DNA from: Pseudomonas juntendi
GTDB taxonomy: Bacteria; Pseudomonadota; Gammaproteobacteria; Pseudomonadales; Pseudomonadaceae
Length of the DNA stretch: 43,193 nucleotides
NCBI RefSeq assembly: GCF_009932375.1
Contig: NZ_BLJG01000085.1
Location: 1 to 43,193, forward strand
Direction: 5' to 3'
Shown: positions 37,807 to 43,193 of the stretch, one piece after another
How the letters are laid out: each line of letters begins with the position of its first letter
Position numbering within the stretch: the first letter of the stretch is position 1
Position numbers and translations under genes: made by a program
The notes under the pieces: generated by a model
Database searches by the model: none
Seen by the model: the letters and a program-made list of their open reading frames with translations, nothing else
What the model was told of the DNA's origin: nothing

Positions 37807-37836
37807 AGCAGTAGCCGCTTAAGGACTGACGTTCCA

Positions 37837-38472
37837 ATGTTGACCATCGCGCTTTCCAAAGGCCGTATTCTCGACGATACCTTGCCGTTGCTGGCCGAGG
37901 CCGGCATCGTGCCGACCGAGAACCCGGACAAGAGCCGCAAACTGATCATCCCTACCACGCAGGACGACGTACGCCTGCTGATCGTGCGTGCTACCGACGT
38001 GCCGACCTATGTCGAGCATGGTGCTGCCGACCTGGGTGTGGCCGGCAAGGACGTGCTGATGGAGTACGGCGGCCAGGGCCTGTACGAGCCACTGGACCTG
38101 CAGATTGCCCGCTGCAAGCTGATGACCGCAGGCGTGGTCGGCGCCCCTGAGCCCAAGGGCCGCCTGCGCGTGGCCACCAAGTTCGTCAACGTCGCCAAGC
38201 GTTACTACGCCGAACAGGGCCGCCAGGTCGACATCATCAAGCTGTACGGCTCGATGGAGCTGGCACCGCTGATCAACCTCGCCGACAAGATCATCGACGT
38301 GGTGGATACCGGCAACACCCTGCGGGCCAATGGCTTGGAGCCCCAGGAAATGATCGCCACGATCAGCTCGCGCCTGGTGGTCAACAAGGCGTCCATGAAG
38401 ATGCAGCACGCCCGCATCCAGAGCCTTATCGACACGCTGCGCGCGGCGGTCGAATCGCGACACCGCGGTTAA
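37837..38472 (+). CDS. hisG: ATP phosphoribosyltransferase catalytic subunit, short form
   Basis: First enzyme of histidine synthesis, joining ATP and PRPP. At 211 residues it is the short HisG form that lacks the C-terminal regulatory domain and requires HisZ, which is not in this window. The PRPP loop is [13 protein letters not shown] and the N-terminus is [24 protein letters not shown] lies about 11 bases upstream of the ATG. The frame is open far upstream into murA without homology. It heads hisG-hisD-hisC. Confidence 0.97.
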   Translation: MLTIALSKGRILDDTLPLLAEAGIVPTENPDKSRKLIIPTTQDDVRLLIVRATDVPTYVEHGAADLGVAGKDVLMEYGGQGLYEPLDLQIARCKLMTAGVVGAPEPKGRLRVATKFVNVAKRYYAEQGRQVDIIKLYGSMELAPLINLADKIIDVVDTGNTLRANGLEPQEMIATISSRLVVNKASMKMQHARIQSLIDTLRAAVESRHRG

Positions 38473-38487
38473 TTCCCTACCGATTGC

Positions 38488-38508
38488 GCGCGGCCGTTGC
38501 TGCCGCGC
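38488..38508 (+). other. Hairpin in the hisG-hisD gap
   Basis: GCGCGGC (38488-38494) pairs perfectly with GCCGCGC (38502-38508) around a 7-base loop. The rest of the 134-base gap includes a weaker TCCGCG...CGCGGA pairing. No T-run follows, so hisD may still be reached from upstream. Confidence 0.45.
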
Positions 38509-38606
38509 CCATCTATCCGCGTCATAGCCACTTTTCTCGGGTGCCCGCGCGGATGGACTGGTAGCCTAGGGCGCCTGAGCATTCGCTAATCATCGAGGCC
38601 CTCGCC

Positions 38607-39932
38607 ATGACCGTGTCCACTGCAATTGCCCGTCTCAACGCTGCTGATCCGGATTTCGCCCGACATCTGGATCATCTGCTGAGCTGGGAAAGTGTGTCCG
38701 ATGACGCGGTCAACCAGCGCGTGCTGGACATCATCAAGGCCGTGCGCGAGCGTGGCGACGCAGCGCTGGTGGAGTTCACCCAGCGTTTCGATGGCGTTCA
38801 GGCCACATCGATCGATGACCTGATCCTCGATCGCGAGCGCCTGGAGCTGGCGCTGACCCGCATCACCCCCGTACAGCGCCAGGCCCTGGAAAAGGCCGCC
38901 GACCGTGTGCGCATCTACCATGAGCGGCAGAAGCAGGATTCCTGGCAGTACACCGAAGCCGACGGCACCGTACTGGGGCAGAAGGTTACCCCGCTGGATC
39001 GGGCCGGCCTGTATGTGCCCGGCGGCAAGGCCTCGTACCCCTCGTCGGTGCTGATGAACGCCATCCCGGCCAAGGTGGCCGGCGTGGCCGAAGTGGTGAT
39101 GGTGGTGCCGACCCCGCGCGGTGAGGTCAACGAGCTGGTGCTGGCCGCTGCCTGCATCGCCGGTGTCGACCGCGTGTTCACTGTCGGTGGCGCCCAGGCG
39201 GTCGCGGCACTGGCCTATGGCACCGAAAGCGTGCCACAGGTCGACAAGATCGTCGGCCCGGGCAACATCTACGTCGCCACTGCCAAGCGCCATGTATTTG
39301 GCCAGGTGGGCATCGACATGATCGCCGGGCCTTCGGAAATCCTGGTGGTGTGCGACGGTCAGACCGACCCGGACTGGATCGCCATGGACCTGTTCTCCCA
39401 GGCTGAACACGACGAAGACGCACAGGCCATTCTGGTCAGCCCGGATGCCGCCTTCCTGGACCGTGTCGCTGCCAGTATCGACAAGCTGCTGCCGACCATG
39501 GAGCGTGCGCAAATCATCCAGAAGTCGGTCAACGGCCGTGGTGCATTGATCCAGGTAAAAGACATGCAGCAGGCCATGGACGTGGCCAACCGCATTGCCC
39601 CCGAGCACCTGGAGCTGTCGGTGGCCGACCCGCAGGCCTGGCTGCCGCACATTCGCCACGCCGGGGCGATCTTCATGGGCCGCCACACCAGCGAAGCACT
39701 GGGTGATTACTGCGCCGGCCCCAACCACGTGTTGCCAACCTCCGGCACTGCACGCTTCTCGTCGCCGTTGGGTGTGTACGACTTCCAGAAGCGCTCGTCG
39801 ATCATCTTCTGCTCCGAGCAAGGCGCGTCCGAACTGGGCCAGACTGCCTCCGTGCTGGCCCGTGGCGAATCGCTGACCGCGCACGCCCGAAGCGCTGAAT
39901 ACCGCATCCTGACCCAACAGAAGGGGAACTGA
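38607..39932 (+). CDS. hisD: Histidinol dehydrogenase
   Basis: Zinc enzyme that carries out the last two oxidations from histidinol to histidine with NAD. The 441 residues contain the metal-ligand region [11 protein letters not shown], the general-base motif PEHLEL, and the glycine-rich [21 protein letters not shown] lies eight bases before the ATG. It ends two bases before hisC. Confidence 0.98.
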   Translation: MTVSTAIARLNAADPDFARHLDHLLSWESVSDDAVNQRVLDIIKAVRERGDAALVEFTQRFDGVQATSIDDLILDRERLELALTRITPVQRQALEKAADRVRIYHERQKQDSWQYTEADGTVLGQKVTPLDRAGLYVPGGKASYPSSVLMNAIPAKVAGVAEVVMVVPTPRGEVNELVLAAACIAGVDRVFTVGGAQAVAALAYGTESVPQVDKIVGPGNIYVATAKRHVFGQVGIDMIAGPSEILVVCDGQTDPDWIAMDLFSQAEHDEDAQAILVSPDAAFLDRVAASIDKLLPTMERAQIIQKSVNGRGALIQVKDMQQAMDVANRIAPEHLELSVADPQAWLPHIRHAGAIFMGRHTSEALGDYCAGPNHVLPTSGTARFSSPLGVYDFQKRSSIIFCSEQGASELGQTASVLARGESLTAHARSAEYRILTQQKGN

Positions 39933-39934
39933 AC

Positions 39935-40981
39935 ATGAGCCGATTCTGGAGCCCCTTCGTCAAGGACCTGGTGCCTTACGTGCCGGGCGAGCAGCCCAAA
40001 CTGGCGCGGCTGGTCAAGCTGAACACCAACGAGAACCCCTACGGCCCGTCGCCCAAGGCGCTGGAGGCCATGCGCGCGGAGCTGAACGACAACCTGCGCC
40101 TGTACCCCGATCCTAACGGTGACCGCCTGAAGCAGGCGGTGGCCGAGTATTACGGCGTTACCCCGGCGCAAGTGTTTGTCGGCAATGGTTCGGACGAGGT
40201 GCTGGCGCACATCTTCCACGGCCTGTTCCAGCACGATGCACCGTTGTTGTTCCCCGATATCAGCTACAGCTTCTACCCGGTGTATTGTGGTCTTTACGGC
40301 ATCGCGTTCGAGCAGGTAGCCCTGGACGAGCAGTTCCAGATCCGTATCGAGGACTACAACAAGCCCAATGCCGGGATCATCTTCCCCAACCCCAACGCGC
40401 CTACGGGTTGCCTGATGCCACTGCAGGCGGTAGAGCAACTGCTGCAGGCCAACCGTGACTCGGTGGTGGTGGTGGATGAAGCGTACATCGACTTCGGCGG
40501 CGAAACCGCCATCAGCCTGGTCGACCGCTACGACAACCTGCTGGTGACCCAGACCTTGTCCAAATCGCGCTCGTTGGCAGGGCTGCGTGTCGGCTTGGCC
40601 GTGGGGCACCCGGACCTGATCGAAGCATTGGAGCGCATCAAGAACAGCTTCAACTCCTACCCGCTGGACCGTGCGGCCATTGTTGGCGCTGCCGCGGCTT
40701 TCGAGGACCGAGAGTACTTCGAGCAAACCTGCCGCAAGGTGATCGACAGCCGCGAGGCGTTGGTTGGCCAGCTACAGGCCAAGGGCTTCGAAGTGCTGCC
40801 GTCGGCGGCCAACTTCATTTTCGCGCGCCACCCGCAACAGGATGCCGCCGAGTTGGCAGCGCGCTTGCGCGAGCAGGGTGTCATCGTGCGCCACTTCAAG
40901 CAGGCACGTATCGCCCAGTTCCTGCGGATCACCATTGGAACCCCGGAGATGAACCAGGCGCTGCTGGATGCCTTGAACTGA
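39935..40981 (+). CDS. hisC: Histidinol-phosphate aminotransferase
   Basis: PLP-dependent class II aminotransferase (348 residues) converting imidazole-acetol phosphate to histidinol phosphate. The cofactor Lys210 is in [14 protein letters not shown], with [12 protein letters not shown] at the N-terminus and FPNPNAPTG in the core. AAGGGG lies eight bases upstream of the start. It is tightly linked to hisD and followed by a strong hairpin. Confidence 0.97.
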   Translation: MSRFWSPFVKDLVPYVPGEQPKLARLVKLNTNENPYGPSPKALEAMRAELNDNLRLYPDPNGDRLKQAVAEYYGVTPAQVFVGNGSDEVLAHIFHGLFQHDAPLLFPDISYSFYPVYCGLYGIAFEQVALDEQFQIRIEDYNKPNAGIIFPNPNAPTGCLMPLQAVEQLLQANRDSVVVVDEAYIDFGGETAISLVDRYDNLLVTQTLSKSRSLAGLRVGLAVGHPDLIEALERIKNSFNSYPLDRAAIVGAAAAFEDREYFEQTCRKVIDSREALVGQLQAKGFEVLPSAANFIFARHPQQDAAELAARLREQGVIVRHFKQARIAQFLRITIGTPEMNQALLDALN

Positions 40982-41005
40982 CCGGGCCCTTTCTAGCGCC
41001 TGTCA

Positions 41006-41035
41006 CACCGAGCGCCGCCCGCGCGGCGCTTGGTG
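41006..41035 (+). terminator. GC-rich hairpin after hisC, shared with the window's right end
   Basis: CACCGAGCGCCGC (41006-41018) pairs with GCGGCGCTTGGTG (41023-41035), with one G-T pair and a 4-base loop. There is no T-run, so it may act as a transcript end or a dispersed repeat. The central 21 bases (41009-41029) recur exactly at 43172-43192. Confidence 0.55.
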
Positions 41036-41124
41036 CCTACTCAAAAACAATTCTGTGAAGCGTTGCAGCCTGTTGATTCAGCGCTTATGGTTAGCCCTTA
41101 TTCGTCCGATGACTGGATGTATCG

Positions 41125-41772
41125 ATGTCGTTATTGATCAAACGCTCCCTCGTCGAGCAGGCCGTTGAGCAACTGCGTGAGCGCATCGCCCAGGGTGACT
41201 GGCAGATCGGCCAGCGCCTGCCGACCGAGCCGGAACTGGCCCTGCAACTGGGCATCAGCCGTAACACCGTGCGCGAAGCCATGCGCGTGCTGGCCTTCAG
41301 CGGCCTGGTCGAAGTACGCCAAGGCGACGGCAGCTACCTGCGTACCGCGCAGGACCCGTTGCTGGCGATGCAGGCCATGGCCCGCTGTACCGCCGAGCAG
41401 GCCCGTGAAACCCGCCACATTCTCGAGGCGGAGGCGATTGGCCTGGCCGCGCTGCGGCGCACCGATGCAGACCTGCAAGGGCTGCGCGAAGCGCTGGCCG
41501 GCAGCGCCGGGCATTTTCATGGTGATGTCGATCACTACATAAGGTGCGACCTGGTGTTTCACCAGCGGCTGGTCGATGCCGCCCACAACCCCGCCCTCAG
41601 CGAGCTTTACCGCTATTTCTCCGGCGTGGTCGCGGCGGCGCTGCAGCACAGCATGGCGACCGTGCCGCGCTGCCAGGCCACGTTCGATCTGCATGGGCAG
41701 ATCCTCGACGCCATCGAACAGCGTGATGCGGACCGGGCCAAGCACCTGAGCCGCACCCTTATCGAATCCTGA
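41125..41772 (+). CDS. GntR-family (FadR subfamily) transcriptional regulator
   Basis: DNA-binding regulator of 215 residues. The N-terminal winged HTH (about 12-75) has LPTEPELALQLGISRNTVRE and a basic wing ending GDGSYL. The C-terminal FCD ligand domain shows the usual acid and His positions (RCDLVFHQRLVDAAHNPAL and DLHGQILDAIEQRDADRAKH), which bind a metal and a carboxylate effector in relatives. It stands 13 bases before the MFS gene and presumably controls it. No clear operator was recognised in its 143-bp upstream gap. The effector is unknown. Confidence 0.92.
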   Translation: MSLLIKRSLVEQAVEQLRERIAQGDWQIGQRLPTEPELALQLGISRNTVREAMRVLAFSGLVEVRQGDGSYLRTAQDPLLAMQAMARCTAEQARETRHILEAEAIGLAALRRTDADLQGLREALAGSAGHFHGDVDHYIRCDLVFHQRLVDAAHNPALSELYRYFSGVVAAALQHSMATVPRCQATFDLHGQILDAIEQRDADRAKHLSRTLIES

Positions 41773-41785
41773 CCCCGAGAACACC

Positions 41786-43066
41786 ATGGCTGAGTCCCTA
41801 CCCCGCAACACCCCACCGCACGCGCGTGACCTCGATGAACTGCTGATCGACGCCGAGGCCGACGACGAGCAAATCCAGCAGCAGCCGGTGCAATTACGTC
41901 GTCCGTGGCTGCTGTTGCTCGGCCTGGTGCTGGTGGCGCTGAACCTGCGCCCGGCGCTGTCGAGCATGGCGCCCGTGTTGGGCCAGGTGTCCGAAGGACT
42001 GGGGCTGAACGCTTCGCAAGCCGGTTTGCTGACTACCTTGCCGGTGTTGTGCCTGGGGCTGTTTGCGCCGCTGGCACCGATGCTGGCAAGGCGCTTTGGC
42101 AGTGAGCGGGTGATCGTCGGCATTCTGCTCACCCTGGCTTTGGGCATTGTCGTGCGCAGCAGTTTGGGCGTGGCGGGGGTGTTTCTGGGCAGCCTGATGG
42201 CTGGCGCCAGCATCGGCATCATCGGGGTGTTGTTGCCCGGTATCGTCAAGCGCGACTTCCCCCAGCACGCAGGCACGCTGACCGGGGTGTACACCATGGC
42301 CTTGTGCCTGGGCGCGGCCATGGCGGCGGGTGCCACCGTGCCCTTGGCCAGCCATTTCGGTGGCAGCTGGGCGTTGGGCCTGGGCTTCTGGGTGCTCCCG
42401 GCGCTGCTGGCCATGCTGGTCTGGCTGCCACAAGCCCGCCAGGGGCACGGCCTGCACAAGGTGGCATACCGCGTACGTGGCCTCTGGCGTGACCCGTTGG
42501 CCTGGCAGGTGACCCTGTACATGGGCCTGCAGTCGTCGCTGGCCTACATCGTGTTTGGCTGGCTGCCGTCGATCCTGATCGGTCGTGGCCTGAGCCCGAC
42601 CCAGGCCGGCCTGGTCCTTTCCGGGTCGGTCATCGTGCAGTTGCTGAGTTCGCTGAGCGCGCCGTGGCTGGCCACTCGCGGCAAGGACCAGCGGCTGGCA
42701 ATCGTGGTGGTCATGCTGACCACTCTGGCGGGCCTGTTCGGTTGCCTGTATGCCCCGCTTTCCGGGCTGTGGGGCTGGGCCGTGGTGCTGGGCCTGGGGC
42801 AGGGTGGTACATTTGCCCTGGCGCTGACCTTGATCGTGTTGCGCTCGAAGGATGCCCACGTGGCGGCCAACCTGTCGAGCATGGCCCAAGGCGTGGGTTA
42901 TACCCTGGCGTCGATGGGGCCGTTCGCGGTGGGGTTGGTGCATGACCTGACGGGCGGCTGGGCGGCCGTGGGCTGGATCTTCGCTGTGCTTGGGGTCGGC
43001 GCCATCGTCTTCGGGTTGGGGGCCGGGCGGGCTTTGCATGTGCAGGTGACCAGCGAAAAAGTCTGA
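41786..43066 (+). CDS. MFS transporter, CynX/NimT (cyanate/nitroimidazole) family
   Basis: Inner-membrane transporter of 426 residues with about twelve helices after a 40-residue acidic N-terminal tail (LDELLIDAEADDEQIQQQPV). The first helix reads ALNLRPALSSMAPVLGQV, the CynX/NimT signature, and LARRFGSERVIVGILL is the loop 2-3 region. E. coli CynX is linked to cyanate use and NimT exports nitroimidazole, but no cyanase gene is near. The substrate is unknown. It is probably co-transcribed with the upstream FadR-type regulator. Confidence 0.92.
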   Translation: MAESLPRNTPPHARDLDELLIDAEADDEQIQQQPVQLRRPWLLLLGLVLVALNLRPALSSMAPVLGQVSEGLGLNASQAGLLTTLPVLCLGLFAPLAPMLARRFGSERVIVGILLTLALGIVVRSSLGVAGVFLGSLMAGASIGIIGVLLPGIVKRDFPQHAGTLTGVYTMALCLGAAMAAGATVPLASHFGGSWALGLGFWVLPALLAMLVWLPQARQGHGLHKVAYRVRGLWRDPLAWQVTLYMGLQSSLAYIVFGWLPSILIGRGLSPTQAGLVLSGSVIVQLLSSLSAPWLATRGKDQRLAIVVVMLTTLAGLFGCLYAPLSGLWGWAVVLGLGQGGTFALALTLIVLRSKDAHVAANLSSMAQGVGYTLASMGPFAVGLVHDLTGGWAAVGWIFAVLGVGAIVFGLGAGRALHVQVTSEKV

Positions 43067-43079
43067 ATCTGTGCTGGGC

Positions 43080-43120
43080 AGCACCGGCCCTGTCGCCGGC
43101 AAGCCAGCTCCCACAGGGAT
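43080..43120. repeat. REP-like repeat downstream of the MFS gene
   Basis: The bases CACCGGCCCTGTCGCCGGC and the following AAGCCAGCTCCCACAGGG resemble the P. putida-type REP in reverse orientation. They share the CTCCCACAG edge with the copies at 5004-5036 and 21750-21855. Confidence 0.65.
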
Positions 43121-43171
43121 CGCATCAGGGCTGACAGGTGTTTGTCAGAAGATATGCAGCGCCAGTGAGAG

Positions 43172-43192
43172 CGAGCGCCGCCCGCGCGGCGC
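43172..43192. repeat. Second copy of the 21-base GC-rich palindrome
   Basis: Identical over 21 bases to 41009-41029 behind hisC and containing the hairpin GCGCCGC-CCGC-GCGGCGC. The window ends one base later, so the full extent cannot be judged. The flanks differ from the first copy. Confidence 0.7.
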
Positions 43193-43193
43193 A

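Noticed and set aside
37746..37836. Histidine attenuator with leader peptide
   Set aside because: No short frame with consecutive His codons is present, and no U-run follows the hairpin.

Overview
The window is a stretch of core chromosome from a fluorescent-group Pseudomonas, most like Pseudomonas putida. The evidence is the high GC content, the gene orders rpoN-hpf-ptsN-rapZ-ptsO, fagA-fumC-orfX-sodA and mlaFEDCB-ibaG-murA-hisGDC, and the GC-rich REP-type palindromes (GGGAGCGGGC-type cores) between genes. No insertion sequence, prophage, integron, CRISPR array, tRNA or rRNA was seen. Genes are densely packed and no gene-free stretch exceeds 300 bases; the longest are the divergent kdsD/mlaF (about 246 bp) and gatC/mreB (about 205 bp) regions. 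Species assignment is an inference from gene order and protein resemblance, without a database search.

Layout. Bases 1-912: end of a redox sensor kinase (RoxS/RegB type) and its regulator RoxR. 1065-3424: an AEC-family transporter and the aromatic amino acid permease AroP. 3502-4980 (minus): a CaCA-type cation antiporter with an altered alpha-1 motif and a small RlpA-like lipoprotein. 5091-8302 (minus): gatB, gatA and gatC, encoding the tRNA-dependent amidotransferase. 8508-18207 (plus): mreB-mreC-mreD-maf-rng-yhdP and a nitrilase-family amidase. 18216-21746: tldD and pmbA (tldE), separated by darP on the other strand. 21944-25753: a Fur-box-controlled iron-starvation set, fagA-fumC-orfX-sodA, with a ZIP-type metal transporter behind it. 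25809-32805 (minus): kdsD-kdsC-lptC-lptA-lptB-rpoN-hpf-ptsN-rapZ-ptsO. 33052-36456 (plus): mlaFEDCB and ibaG. 36480-40981: murA, hisG, hisD and hisC. 41125-43066: a FadR-type regulator paired with a CynX/NimT-type MFS transporter.

How the genes fit together. Much of the window serves the cell envelope. MreBCD guides wall elongation, MurA commits UDP-GlcNAc to peptidoglycan, and RlpA-type proteins act on peptidoglycan. KdsC/KdsD supply Kdo, LptABC move LPS outward, YhdP is implicated in phospholipid delivery to the outer membrane, and Mla returns misplaced phospholipid. A second theme is nitrogen and phosphate-state signalling through RpoN and the nitrogen PTS. A third is iron sparing: the operon encodes iron-free substitutes for iron enzymes (class II fumarase and Mn superoxide dismutase).

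No clearly new multi-gene system is present. The most unusual points are these. mreC appears to start at a rare AUU codon, after a structured leader and overlapping a 14-codon mini-ORF. The cation antiporter has Gln in place of the conserved alpha-1 Glu. The Fur operon contains two uncharacterised proteins. There are also several intergenic nucleic-acid structures.
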